DNA of 64,000 bases from Pseudonocardia sp. ICBG1293 (GTDB lineage: Bacteria > Actinomycetota > Actinomycetes > Mycobacteriales > Pseudonocardiaceae). Position numbers and translations under genes: made by a program. The DNA lies in assembly GCF_020131355.1 (NCBI RefSeq), contig NZ_JAHLEL010000007.1, positions 1-64,000 on the forward strand, given 5' to 3'. Shown piece by piece: positions 27,195 through 36,309 of the stretch (within the stretch, counting starts at the first letter, position 1; every line of letters begins with the position of its first letter). The notes beneath the pieces are model-generated. The model saw only the letters and a list, made by a program, of their open reading frames with translations. It was not told the origin of the DNA and did no database searches.

Positions 27195-27392
27195 CCCGCG
27201 CCGCATCCGGGGACGACGGCGGTCCGACCGGCCGGTGACCAGCGACTCCGGCACCACCGTGCACACCCACCGACGGCGGGTGACCCCGCCGAGGGGTCGC
27301 ACCGCCCGTCCGGATGGGTGGACAGCACTGCCGCCCGTCCGCTCCGACGGCGAGGTCCACGGCGGCGGGCCGCCTCGAGCCCGATCCGGAAC

Positions 27393-28022
27393 TCAGGTCC
27401 CGAGCCGCTCCGCCGGCGTCTCCCCGCGAGGCGGGTAGGCCTCACGCATGCGGTGCAGCGTGCCCGTCACGACGGCGCGGACGTCCGGCTCCTGCAGCGA
27501 GGCCGAGGTCAGGGCCGAACCGAACGAGAAGCCTTCGACCAGGGTGAGCAACAGGAGCGCTTCGCGGTGCAGTGCCTCCTCGTCGATCAGGCGGTCGGCG
27601 AGGGCCTCGCGCAGGAGCGAGCGGATCACCTCCGCGGCCGCGACCGAGGTCGTGGCGACCTCGGTCGCGAACTGCGGGTCCGTGCGCGCCATGACGCGGT
27701 ACTCGACGAGTGCGACGTTCTCCTTGCGCTCCTGCCCGCTGGTCGGCGCGACGAGGACGACCAGATCGGAGAGCCGGGTCGCCGGATCGCCGGAGAGCCC
27801 CGGGCTGCGGTGCTCGGCACGTCGGAGCAGGACGCCCAGCGTGAACGACATGACCTCCCGCAGGTTGTCGCCGAAATAGTGCCGGATGCTCCCGATGGCC
27901 AGACCGGACCGTGCAGAGATCCGCGCCAGGGTCACCGAGCGGAGGCCGTGGTCGGCAATCTCGTCGATCACGGCGTCGGCGACCTGCGCACGCCGGGCAT
28001 CCGGGTCCACGCGTTTGGGCAT
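27393..28022 (-). CDS. TetR-family transcriptional regulator
   Basis: 209 residues. The DNA-binding domain reads RRAQVADAVIDEIADHGLRS then LARISARSGLAIGSIRHYFGDN, close to the BetI/TetR_C_6 group. The ligand domain is Leu/Ala-rich with VEYRVMARTDPQFATEVAT. It is divergent from the lipoprotein peptidase gene, and a striking palindrome lies in the intergenic region. I infer that it controls the peptidase gene. Confidence 0.88.
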   Translation of the reverse strand: MPKRVDPDARRAQVADAVIDEIADHGLRSVTLARISARSGLAIGSIRHYFGDNLREVMSFTLGVLLRRAEHRSPGLSGDPATRLSDLVVLVAPTSGQERKENVALVEYRVMARTDPQFATEVATTSVAAAEVIRSLLREALADRLIDEEALHREALLLLTLVEGFSFGSALTSASLQEPDVRAVVTGTLHRMREAYPPRGETPAERLGT

Positions 28023-28054
28023 GGCTGCACCGTATATCCCCGTTATGGCACAAC

Positions 28055-28087
28055 CATGCTATATTTCTAGCATGTTCATGCTAGAAA
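28055..28087. promoter_or_regulatory. Nested palindromic operator (CATGCTA half-sites)
   Basis: TTTCTAGCATG (28064-28074) and CATGCTAGAAA (28077-28087) form a perfect 11-base inverted repeat with a two-base spacer. A further CATGCTA at 28055-28061 pairs with the TAGCATG at 28068-28074. The three half-sites lie between the divergent TetR and peptidase genes and overlap the first ATG of the latter. Confidence 0.7.
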
Positions 28088-29658
28088 CCGGATCGGCCGG
28101 TCCACGACGACTGCGGCGGTCCGCCTCCCGCCTCGCCGTGGCGATGGCACTCACCCCCCTCCTCCTGGTCGGCTGCACCACGACGGCCCCGCCGGAGCCC
28201 GGCGGGCAGGCGGACATCGACGCCTACCTGACGCAGGAACTCGACTGGGGCGGCTGCGCGGACACCGCGACGAACGCGGTGGACGCAGAGCTCTTCGCGA
28301 ACCCGGCACTCCAGTGCGCGTCGGTCGAGGTTCCGCTCGACTACGACGCGCCGGCGGGCGAGAGGGCACGGATCGCCCTCACACGTCTGCCCGCCCGTGG
28401 CGAGGCCGAGGGGTCGCTGCTGATCAACCCGGGCGGCCCGGGAGGATCCGGCACCAGCTTCGTGGCGTCCTTCGTGCCCCAGTGGCAGGAAGGACCCGTC
28501 AACGAGCGGTTCGACATCGTCGGCTTCGACCCGCGCGGGATCGGGGCGTCGACGCCGACGATCGACTGCTACACCGACGAGGAGTACGACGCGGGCGGTG
28601 TTCCCCGGTTCGGCGCCGTGTTCGACATCACCGGCGCCGAGCAGGCGGCCGGTCACGCGCAGCGCTGCATCGACGGCTCCGGCGGCGTCGAGAACCTCGC
28701 CAACGCCGGATCGACGAACGTCGTACGGGACATGGACGTCATGCGGGAGGTGCTCGGCGACGACCGGTTGACCTTCCTCGGCTACAGCTACGGCTCCGAG
28801 CTCGGCGCCATGTACCTCGCGGCCCATCCCGACAAGGTCCGGGCCGTCGTACTCGACAGCGCCGTCGGACCCGACTGGACACCGACCGAGCTCCGCCTCG
28901 CCCAGTTCACCGCCTCCCAGGCCCGCTTCGACGAGCTCGCCGCACTCTGCGCCGAGTCACCCGGCTGCGTCCTCGGGCCCGACCCCGCAGCGGCGAACGA
29001 CCGCCTGCACGAGATCGTCGCGCCGCTGGTCGAGACACCGGCACCCACCGCCGACGGCAGGGACGTGAGCGTCTGGGACGCCTACCTCGGGATCACCGCG
29101 GGCCTGGCCGCGGAGGCCCACTGGCCCACGCTGATCTCCGCCCTGACCGCGCTCGACGCGGGGCGGGCCGACGAGATGCTCGCCCTGCGCGACAGCTTCT
29201 ACAGCCGCACCCCCGACGGCGTCTACACCACCGACATCGACACGAACATCGCCGTGCGCTGCATGGACTGGCCCCGCCTGACGCCGGAGGAGCAGACCGC
29301 GCACGCACGCGAGGTCGCGGAGGTCGCGCCGATGTTCGATGTCGACGTGCTGACGGGCGGGACCTTCCACAGCGAGTGCGAGAGCTGGCCGGCGCCACCG
29401 ACCCGCGACGACCCGTGGCTGCCCGCCGAGGTCGAGGGCCTTCCCGAGACGCTCGTCGTGGGGGTCACCGGTGATCCGGCGACGCCGTACGAGGGCAGCG
29501 TCTCCATGGCACGAACCCTCGACGCGAGCCTGCTCACCGTCGACGGCAAGCAGCACGGCGCCTACATCCTCGGTGGCAGCACGTGCGTCGACGATGCGGT
29601 CGATGCCTACCTCCTCGACCTCGAGACCCCTCCGGCCGACGCCCGATGCAGCCTCTGA
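28072..29658 (+). CDS. Secreted alpha/beta-hydrolase lipoprotein, tripeptidyl aminopeptidase-like (S33 family)
   Basis: About 528 residues. Signal peptide and lipobox (ALTPLLLVGC) precede an alpha/beta hydrolase of the SlpD/SlpE, TAP type. The oxyanion region is NPGGPGGSGTSF, the nucleophile elbow GYSYGSELGAMYL, and the catalytic His lies near the C-terminus in VDGKQHGAYILGG with an Asp in VTGDPATPYEG. Family members cleave N-terminal tripeptides or hydrolyse esters outside the cell. ATG at 28072 is inside the palindrome, so ATG 28078 is also possible. A TetR gene is divergent. Confidence 0.88.
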   Translation: MFMLETGSAGPRRLRRSASRLAVAMALTPLLLVGCTTTAPPEPGGQADIDAYLTQELDWGGCADTATNAVDAELFANPALQCASVEVPLDYDAPAGERARIALTRLPARGEAEGSLLINPGGPGGSGTSFVASFVPQWQEGPVNERFDIVGFDPRGIGASTPTIDCYTDEEYDAGGVPRFGAVFDITGAEQAAGHAQRCIDGSGGVENLANAGSTNVVRDMDVMREVLGDDRLTFLGYSYGSELGAMYLAAHPDKVRAVVLDSAVGPDWTPTELRLAQFTASQARFDELAALCAESPGCVLGPDPAAANDRLHEIVAPLVETPAPTADGRDVSVWDAYLGITAGLAAEAHWPTLISALTALDAGRADEMLALRDSFYSRTPDGVYTTDIDTNIAVRCMDWPRLTPEEQTAHAREVAEVAPMFDVDVLTGGTFHSECESWPAPPTRDDPWLPAEVEGLPETLVVGVTGDPATPYEGSVSMARTLDASLLTVDGKQHGAYILGGSTCVDDAVDAYLLDLETPPADARCSL

Positions 29659-29726
29659 CCCGCCCGGGGCCACCCGACCGCCGGGCGGCGGCCGATGCCC
29701 GTTCCCGCAGACAGGAGGAGGCGCCG

Positions 29727-30317
29727 ATGAGGCTCCGACCCGTCCGGCTCCACCAGGCACTGACCCGGACCGTCCACACGATCACGCTGCCGGAGCCCGG
29801 CGGCCGGGCCGTCTGGGCCGTCGAGACCCGCACCACCGAGGACCACCGGGCCCGGCTCTACCGGGACGGGCAGCGCGTCAGCACGGCCGAGATGCCCGCC
29901 GGCTTCACGGTCCCCGGAGGGAGGATCGAGGTCGACGCCGGGTTGTACGGCGTCACCCGGGTCCACCTCGTCCGCCCCGACGGGCAGGAACGCAGGCTCG
30001 CCCCGGCGCCGGGGACCCTGGAGTACGGGCGGGCGGTCCTGACCCGGGACCACCCACGCCTGAGCCGGGGCATCGCCGTCACCGCCGTGATGATCCTGCT
30101 GGTCAACCTCGTCCTGGCCGCACCGACATGGCTCGAGATGGTCACCTCGGTACCGGAGGTGGCAGCCCGGTTCGGGACGTTCACCTCACCGGTGCTCCTG
30201 CCCGGCTGGCTGCTCGCGACCCTCACGGTCGCCGGTGTCGTCGCCGCCATGGAACGAGCGATCACCTGGCGGCACCACCGCGTCGTCGACGCCGAGACCA
30301 TCTGGACCTCGCTCTAG
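29727..30317 (+). CDS. Membrane protein of unknown function
   Basis: 196 residues. ATG at 29727 follows a strong AGGAGGAG. The N-terminal 110 residues are soluble, Arg-rich and beta-like (RVSTAEMPAGFTVPGGRIEVD). Two hydrophobic segments follow (IAVTAVMILLVNLVLAAP and LLPGWLLATLTVAGVVAAM). I do not recognise the family. It lies between the secreted peptidase gene and the flavin monooxygenase gene on the same strand, with short gaps, so cotranscription is plausible. Confidence 0.65.
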   Translation: MRLRPVRLHQALTRTVHTITLPEPGGRAVWAVETRTTEDHRARLYRDGQRVSTAEMPAGFTVPGGRIEVDAGLYGVTRVHLVRPDGQERRLAPAPGTLEYGRAVLTRDHPRLSRGIAVTAVMILLVNLVLAAPTWLEMVTSVPEVAARFGTFTSPVLLPGWLLATLTVAGVVAAMERAITWRHHRVVDAETIWTSL

Positions 30318-30392
30318 TCCGCCTCCGCCGGACCGGGTCCCCGTCACCGGACGCCACCGTTCCGGACCGAACCACTGCCCGAGGAGACACCC

Positions 30393-31923
30393 ATGTCCAC
30401 CGGCACCCCACCCCACCCCACCCCACCGCACCAGCAAACCCTCCGGCATCCCCCCGACCCTGGACGGGAGTCACACCGACGTCCTGGTGATCGGCGCGGG
30501 GATCTCGGGCATCGGCGCCGCACACCGGATGCGGACGGACTTCCCGGATCTCGGGTTCGTCGTCCTGGAGGCCCAGGACGACCGGGGCGGCACGTGGTGG
30601 ACCCACCGCTTCCCCGGGGTCCGGTCCGACAGCGACCTGTTCACCTACGGCTACCGGCACAAACCCTGGCACGGACCGGCCATCGCCAGCGGCGATGCGA
30701 TCCTCGGCTACCTCGACGAGGTCATCGCCGAGGACGGTCTGGCCCCGCACATCCACTACCACCACCGGGTCACGGCGCTGGAATGGTCGTCCGAGGACGA
30801 CCGGTGGACGGCCCGGGTCACCCGCACCGACACCGGCCGGCACCTGCAGATCACCGCCGACTTCCTCTGGATGTGCCAGGGCTTCTACGACCACGACACC
30901 CCGCACATCCCGCACTGGCCGGGCCGTCGGCACTTCGAGGGCACGGTGGTGCACCCGCAGCACTGGCCGCGCGACCTCGACCCGACCGGCAGCCGCGTGC
31001 TCGTCGTCGGATCCGGCTCCACCGCGGCGACGATCGTCCCCGCGCTGGCCCGGCAGGCAGAACACGTGACGATGCTGCAGCGCTCCCCGTCGTACTGGCT
31101 GCCCGCACCGACGGTGCACGAACTCGCGACCCTGCTGGAACCCCTGGCACTGCCTGCCGAGTGGACGCACGAGATCATGCGCCGGGCCTACACCCAGCAG
31201 CTCGACCTGCTGGCCGATACCAGCCGGACCGACCCGGACTCGATGCACGAGTTCCTGATCGACACGATCCGGCCGTTGCTCCCCGACGACATCGATGTCG
31301 CGACGCACTTCACGCCGAGGTATCGGCCGTGGCAGCAGCGGATCGCCATCACCCCGGACGGCGAGTTCTTCACAGCGCTCCGGGAGGGCACCGCCTCCGT
31401 CGTCACCGACACGATCAGCGAGTTCACCGCCGAGGGCGTGCGCGTCCGTTCCGGCGAGATCGTCCCGGCCGACATCGTCGTCACCGCGACCGGGTTCGAC
31501 CTGGCGGTCTTCGCCGGCATCCCGTTCACCGTCGACGGCGAACCGGTCGACTTCAGCACCCGCGTCACGTGGCGGGGACTGATGGTCAGCGGGATCCCGA
31601 ACATGGCATTCACGTTCGGCTACTTCCGGCACAGCTGGACGCTGCGCGTCGACCTGGTCAACGACGTCGTCGCCCGCATCTTCGACCGGATGCAGGACCG
31701 GGGCACCGGCGTCGTCACCCCGACGCTGCGCCCGCAGGACGCGGACATGCCGTTGCTGCCCTGGATGCCGGAGGAGAACTTCAACGCCGGTTACGTACGC
31801 CGGTCGCAGCACGCGATGTTCCGGCAGGGCGACCGCGAGCCGTGGACCCACATGCACGAGTACTCCCACGACCGGACCGCGCTCCCGGCGGCCGACCTCG
31901 ACGACGGTCTGCAGTACCGCTGA
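30393..31923 (+). CDS. Flavin-containing / Baeyer-Villiger-type monooxygenase, frameshift near start
   Basis: About 510 residues. FAD motif VIGAGISGIGAA, the Baeyer-Villiger fingerprint HFEGTVVHPQHWP (F-x-G-x3-H-x3-W-P), the NADPH motif VVGSGSTAATIV and the C-terminal ATG motif (VTATGFDLAVF) are intact. It should insert oxygen next to a ketone or oxidise N or S. The ATG at 30393 has a GAGGAG site, but its frame changes within about 40 bases, in or just after three CCCCA units, into the main frame. A missing or extra base there would restore a standard N-terminus. Otherwise translation must start internally. The substrate is unknown. Confidence 0.82.
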
Positions 31924-32007
31924 CCCGGTCCACCGCCGGCTCCCGTCCCGACCCCGGGAGCGGCTGCGCGGTCCTGCGGCCTCGACCCCACCCGGATGGA
32001 AGGGCAC

Positions 32008-33420
32008 ATGACCTCGAACGATCCACCCGCCTCCGGGGCGCCTGACGACACCCGGGAGCTCGTCGCCGAGCTACGTTCCGCCGTCCGCACCGGCTCGGTG
32101 CACACCGCGGGCGCGGAGTTCACCCGGGCCACGACGCTGTTCAACTCCGCCGCTGAGACCGTCCCGCACGTCGTCGTCCGGTGTGTGAGCACGGCCGATG
32201 CACAGGCCGCGGTACGCGCCGCCCGCGGGCACGACGTCCCGATGTCGGTACGCGGCGGTGGTCACGACTTCTGGGGGCGTGGGATCCGGGCCGGTGGGCT
32301 CGTCCTCGACCTCTCCGGCATGCGGACCGTGGATGTCGACGCCGAGGCCGGGCACGCCGTCGTGGGGGGAGGTGCGCTGTCCTCCGATGTCGTGTCGGCC
32401 GCCGAACGGGTCGGGCTCACCGCCGTCACGGGCACCTCGGGAGCGGTCGGGATGATCGGGGTGACCCTCGGCGGTGGCTACGGCCCGCTGATCGGCCGGT
32501 TCGGGCTCGCGGCGGACAACCTGCTCGGTGCCGACGTCGTGCTCGCCGACGGCTCTCTCGTGCGGGCCGACGCCGAGCACCACCCGGACCTGCTCTGGGC
32601 GCTGCGCGGTGGCGGCGGCAACTTCGGAGTGGTCACCTCGGCGACGATCCGGCTGCACCCGGTACCGACGGTGGTGGCGGGCACCATCCTCTATCCCGCC
32701 ACGCACACCTCTCGCCTGCTGTCCGACCTCGGCGCGATCCTGCACGGAGGACCCGACGAGCTGTCGGTCGACGTCGGGTTCCTCCCAAGTCCGGCCGGGG
32801 ACCCCGTGGTCTACGTCGCCCCGACCTGGTCCGGCGACATCGGGCGGGGGGACGCCGAGAGCGGTCCGGTCCGCGCGCTGGCCCGTCTCGCGAGGCCGAT
32901 GGCAGCCGAGATCGGTCCCGTGGCCCGCTCCGCGACCCTCGCGGCCACCGACGCGATGTTCCCCGTCGGCCGGCGGGGTGCGATCCGCACCCGGACCGTG
33001 CCCGACCTCTCCGAGCAGGTCGGCGCCCGCCTCCGGCACGGCGCCGGCACGTTCACCTCCGGGTTCTCGGCGGTCCTGGCGCACGACTTCCACGGGGCCG
33101 CCGCACGCCGGGATCTCGGCGCGACGGCGTTCGGGATACGCCGCCCCCACCGGATGATCGAGCTCATCGCATTGTGGGAGGGCGACCGCCGCGACGACGC
33201 TCGACACCTGGACTGGGTCGACGCGGTACACGAGGCACTGGCCCCGCACTCCCTGCCGGGGGGCTACGTCAACTTCCTCGGCTCCGAGCACGGAGGCCAG
33301 GTCGCCGAGGCCTACGGGACGAACGCACGACGACTTCTCTCGATCAAGTCGGAGCTCGATCCGGACTCGGTGTTCACCGCGACACCCCTGCCCGAACGCA
33401 CCGACGCGTCCGCCCGGTGA
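32008..33420 (+). CDS. FAD-linked oxidase (berberine bridge enzyme/6-hydroxynicotine oxidase-like)
   Basis: 470 residues, PCMH-type FAD-binding fold. The flavin-attachment His lies in SVRGGGHDFWGRG; no second Cys attachment site follows at the usual GxxGxC place (GTSGAVGMIGV), so the flavin is probably linked through His only. LRGGGGNFGVVTSA is the conserved flavin-binding turn, and the C-terminus has the BBE domain (GGYVNFLG). ATG at 32008 has GGAAGGGC upstream. It follows the monooxygenase gene by about 85 bases and may act on the same pathway. Confidence 0.85.
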   Translation: MTSNDPPASGAPDDTRELVAELRSAVRTGSVHTAGAEFTRATTLFNSAAETVPHVVVRCVSTADAQAAVRAARGHDVPMSVRGGGHDFWGRGIRAGGLVLDLSGMRTVDVDAEAGHAVVGGGALSSDVVSAAERVGLTAVTGTSGAVGMIGVTLGGGYGPLIGRFGLAADNLLGADVVLADGSLVRADAEHHPDLLWALRGGGGNFGVVTSATIRLHPVPTVVAGTILYPATHTSRLLSDLGAILHGGPDELSVDVGFLPSPAGDPVVYVAPTWSGDIGRGDAESGPVRALARLARPMAAEIGPVARSATLAATDAMFPVGRRGAIRTRTVPDLSEQVGARLRHGAGTFTSGFSAVLAHDFHGAAARRDLGATAFGIRRPHRMIELIALWEGDRRDDARHLDWVDAVHEALAPHSLPGGYVNFLGSEHGGQVAEAYGTNARRLLSIKSELDPDSVFTATPLPERTDASAR

Positions 33421-33513
33421 CGGTGGGAGCCCACCGGCTCGCACCACCCACCGAGGTCGGCCGGCAGGACGGCGACCGCCTCACACGGATGAGCGATCGA
33501 CCGTCCACCCGAT

Positions 33514-33551
33514 GGCTCGCACACGTGCACGAGGGGGCACGTGTGCGAGCC
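33514..33551. terminator. Perfect 15-base-stem hairpin between convergent genes
   Basis: GGCTCGCACACGTGC at 33514-33528 pairs exactly with 33537-33551 around an 8-base loop. It sits in the 305-base gap between the rightward FAD-linked oxidase gene and the leftward aldo/keto reductase gene, the place expected for a bidirectional terminator. The rest of this gap shows nothing else. Confidence 0.75.
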
Positions 33552-33725
33552 ACCGCTGTGCAGACCCCGGTCGGGGCTCCACCGACGGCGCGGAGCCACC
33601 GCCACGTGACGGGCAACGGTTCGGCCACGGCGGCAGGTGTCGGAGGTCGGACTCCTCCGGGCGGTGACCCGGTCGCGGTGGACCGGGAGCCACGATCCCG
33701 GCGGGCTGCCGGGATCGGGCGGGAG

Positions 33726-34748
33726 TCACCGACGACGGCGCAGTGCCGGATCGAGCAGGGCGGGCGGTGTGTCGTTCTTCTCGCCGGAGGCCAGGTCGAG
33801 ACCCGGAGCGACGATGCCGTCGATCGCGTCCAACACGTGGGCGGGCAGGACGGTGTCGGCCGCGGCGAGCTGGCTGGTCAGGTGCTCGACGGTGCGCGGT
33901 CCGATCAGCGCGGCGGTGACCGCGGGGTGCGCGGTGACGAACCCGAGCGCGAGCTGGATCAAGCTCAGCCCGGCCGCCTCGGCGACCGGGACGAGTTTCT
34001 CGACGGCGTCCAGACGGGCCCGGTTGTGCGGCAGCGAGACGTCGAATCGGGCCGCCATGAACTGCGAGCGATGGGTGGCGAGCTCGCGGCCCTCACGGAC
34101 GGCACCGGACAGCCACCCCGACGACAGCGGGCTCCAGACCGTGACGCCCATGCCGTACTGCTCGACGACCGGGAGGACGTCCCGCTCGACACCGCGCTGC
34201 AGGATCGAGTAGCTCGGCTCCTCGACGGTGTAGCGGCCGAGACGGTGTTCGCGAGCGGCCCACTGCGCCTCGACGATGCGGTGGGCGGGGTAGGTCGAGG
34301 ACCCGAAGTAGCGGATCTTGCCTGCGCGCTGCAGGTCGGTCAGCGCCGACAGAGTCTCCTCGTCGCCGGTGGTCGGGTCCCAGCGATGCACCTTGAACAC
34401 GTCGACGTGGTCGACGTCGAGGCGGCGCAGGCTGTCCTCGAGCGCGGTGACCAGCCATCGGCGCGACGCCCCCTGCCTCAGGCCGCTCCGGTCCATCGGC
34501 AGCCCGGCCTTCGTGGCGAGCACGACGTCGTCACGTCGCCCGGCCAGCGCCCTGCCCAGCATCTCCTCGGCCTGCCCGGCCGAGTAGAAGTCGGCGGTGT
34601 CGACCAGATTCACCCCGGCGTCCAGCGCCGCGCCGACGATGGCCTCGACGTCGTCCTGGGTGGTCCGGCCCAACCGGCCGAAGTTCATCGTCCCGAGTGC
34701 CAGCGTGCTGACCGACAGGCCAGTGGTTCCGAGCGTGCGGTACTGCAT
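33726..34748 (-). CDS. Aldo/keto reductase
   Basis: 340-residue TIM-barrel NADPH oxidoreductase of the aryl-alcohol dehydrogenase-like group. The catalytic tetrad is visible: Asp and Tyr in NLVDTADFYSAG, Lys in VLATKAGLP and His in DVFKVHRWDP. The NADPH-binding segment LGFVTAHPAVTAALIGPRT lies near the C-terminus. ATG at 34748 starts the family N-terminus MQYRTLGTTGL. Two identical-core palindromes lie about 65-105 bases upstream and should control it. The natural substrate is unknown. Confidence 0.9.
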   Translation of the reverse strand: MQYRTLGTTGLSVSTLALGTMNFGRLGRTTQDDVEAIVGAALDAGVNLVDTADFYSAGQAEEMLGRALAGRRDDVVLATKAGLPMDRSGLRQGASRRWLVTALEDSLRRLDVDHVDVFKVHRWDPTTGDEETLSALTDLQRAGKIRYFGSSTYPAHRIVEAQWAAREHRLGRYTVEEPSYSILQRGVERDVLPVVEQYGMGVTVWSPLSSGWLSGAVREGRELATHRSQFMAARFDVSLPHNRARLDAVEKLVPVAEAAGLSLIQLALGFVTAHPAVTAALIGPRTVEHLTSQLAAADTVLPAHVLDAIDGIVAPGLDLASGEKNDTPPALLDPALRRRR

Positions 34749-34813
34749 GGTTCGTCCTGTTCGTGCCGCGCAGGCGGCGGTCTCTGCGGTGGGAGGGTCG
34801 AGGTCCCGTCGAC

Positions 34814-34852
34814 ACGGAACACCGTTCCGTATATTACGGAACGCTGTTCCGT
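34814..34852. promoter_or_regulatory. Tandem ACGGAAC-N3-GTTCCGT operators upstream of the aldo/keto reductase
   Basis: Two perfect 7-base inverted repeats, ACGGAAC-ACC-GTTCCGT (34814-34830) and ACGGAAC-GCT-GTTCCGT (34836-34852), are 22 bases apart centre to centre, about two helical turns. The short segment between them is AT-rich (ATATT), suggesting a promoter covered by a dimer pair. TetR-type regulators bind such sites, but no tetR gene is adjacent. Confidence 0.75.
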
Positions 34853-35050
34853 TTCCGCAAGCCGTCGGCGCGGTGGTCCCCGACGGCCGGGCCGACGACG
34901 TCCGTGGAACGAGCGGCCACGACGGGTACGGGCTCGTCGTCACCCCGGCCCTCCGGCGCGACGCAGCCTGCTCCCGGGGAGCGACGGAGCATCCACTCCG
35001 GCTCGCGAAAAACACCTGGGATCCGCATGACCGCACGTCAGAATGTGCTC

Positions 35051-35425
35051 ATGCCGAATCCACGCACAGTAGGACGACTGACCGGGTGGGCCTGCATCGT
35101 GATCGGAGGACTCCAGCTGATCGGAGGGGTCCGCGCGGAACCGGGCATGGCCACCGATCCCACCGTCGACTCGCACGTCCGGTTCATGGGGCCCGTCTTC
35201 GCGGGCTACGGGGTCGCCTGGCTCGACGCCGCGGCCGCCGACCGTCCGGACCTCCGTCGGATGCGGCTGCTGGCCGGACTCATGTTCCTGGGTGGCCTCG
35301 GACGGCTGACCACCCGAGCGACGCTGGGGCGCCCGCACCCGTTCCACGACGTGCTGCTCGCCGTGGAGGTCGCCGCGCCGGTGGTCGTGGAGGTGGCTGC
35401 ACGCAGTCGTCCGGCCGATCGGTAG
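35051..35425 (+). CDS. DUF4345-like small membrane protein
   Basis: 124 residues (or 132 from ATG 35027) with three to four hydrophobic segments: LTGWACIVIGGLQLIGG, VRFMGPVFAGYGVAWLDAAA, LLAGLMFLGGLGRLTTR and the stretch after PHPFHDVLLAVEV. The MGPVFAGYG and GGLGRLxT elements recall the DUF4345 family of unknown function. It is divergent from the aldo/keto reductase gene and may share the palindromic control region. Confidence 0.65.
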   Translation: MPNPRTVGRLTGWACIVIGGLQLIGGVRAEPGMATDPTVDSHVRFMGPVFAGYGVAWLDAAAADRPDLRRMRLLAGLMFLGGLGRLTTRATLGRPHPFHDVLLAVEVAAPVVVEVAARSRPADR

Positions 35426-35558
35426 CCGCTGCTGAGCTTCCCGCGACGGCGTTGCGACTGGCGGCCGGGGACCGGGGACGGCGATCCTTCGCGACGTCCC
35501 CGAACCGGTCACCGACCATCGCGGACATCGCGGACGTGGTCGTAGACGTCTCCGGGCT

Positions 35559-35684
35559 GCCCGGCACGCACCCGCACCGACGACGGGACGGCGATGTCCC
35601 TGCATCGCCGCAGGTCACGGCGCCGTCCCCGGTGGCTGTGCGAGTCAGGCCCCCTGGTTCTCCCGGGTCACAGATCCTTGCGCA
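35559..35684. repeat. Degenerate copy of the 3' end and downstream flank of the acyl-CoA ligase gene
   Basis: This stretch matches 37291-37422 over its length with scattered changes and short gaps, including a 19-base identical block (35611-35629 with 37349-37367). The right copy covers the true end of the leftward acyl-CoA ligase gene plus its downstream flank, so the left copy is a remnant of that gene tail. The remainder of the gap 35426-35795 shows no gene. Confidence 0.7.
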
Positions 35685-35795
35685 CGGTCGTGGGCCTCGA
35701 CGGCGCGTCCCGACGGACCGGCAACGACGTCGTTGCTCAGGGGCTCGTCCGCCGCGCCCGTTCCGTACAGGTTCCGTAGCTACCGCTCAGCGGAG

Positions 35796-36113
35796 TCACG
35801 GGCCGCTCGACCAGGTCGGTTCGACGCCCGCCGCCCTCAACTCGGCAAGGACCTCATCACGATCCTCCCGGACCTGACGCCGATCGGCCGCGGTGAGCCG
35901 GAACCAGGCCAGCTCGGTGACCGCCTGCCCGGCCATGTCCTCGCGGACTCCGAGAAGCCGCCCTACTGCCGCTCGCGCCTCGTACTTGTCCGCAGACGCC
36001 GCGATGACCGCCGAGACCTCCGCATACCGGTCCTGGGCCCTTGCGACAGCGTCGAGGATCTTCCACCGCTGCTTCGCCATCTCGATCTGGTGCGCCTGAT
36101 CGACCGGGTCCAT
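35796..36113 (-). CDS. Small helical protein resembling a GyrA/ParC coiled-coil segment
   Basis: 105 residues, almost entirely helical and charged. The pattern EARAAVGRLLGVREDMAGQAV, then ELAWFRLTAADRRQV and EDRDEVLAEL resembles the tower/coiled-coil part of DNA gyrase subunit A (there: ...LLELDEIQADAILDM, LRRLTALERQKI). It has no DNA-cleavage Tyr domain, so it cannot be a topoisomerase. Stand-alone proteins of this kind occur in actinobacteria without known function. ATG at 36113. It sits in the segment bounded by the ligase-tail repeats, divergent from the SDR gene. Confidence 0.6.
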   Translation of the reverse strand: MDPVDQAHQIEMAKQRWKILDAVARAQDRYAEVSAVIAASADKYEARAAVGRLLGVREDMAGQAVTELAWFRLTAADRRQVREDRDEVLAELRAAGVEPTWSSGP

Positions 36114-36309
36114 GACGCCGGCATCGCACTCGTGTCCACGCGCTCCGATGTGCTGGTGGCTCCTCCCGGCGCGGCCTCGTCCCTGCCGAGCCGGCGCGCC
36201 GTGAGGAGGTCACCGGCCCTGCCGCACTCCCCCGATCTCCGAGCGATGTCGGGTTCGGGCGGACCCCGAGGTCCTGGGCTTCCACCCCACGCATCGGGAT
36301 GATGGCTGC

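Noticed and set aside
28055..28087. The CATGCTA palindrome as a transcription terminator
   Set aside because: It lies between two divergent gene starts and is AT-rich, which fits an operator, not a terminator.
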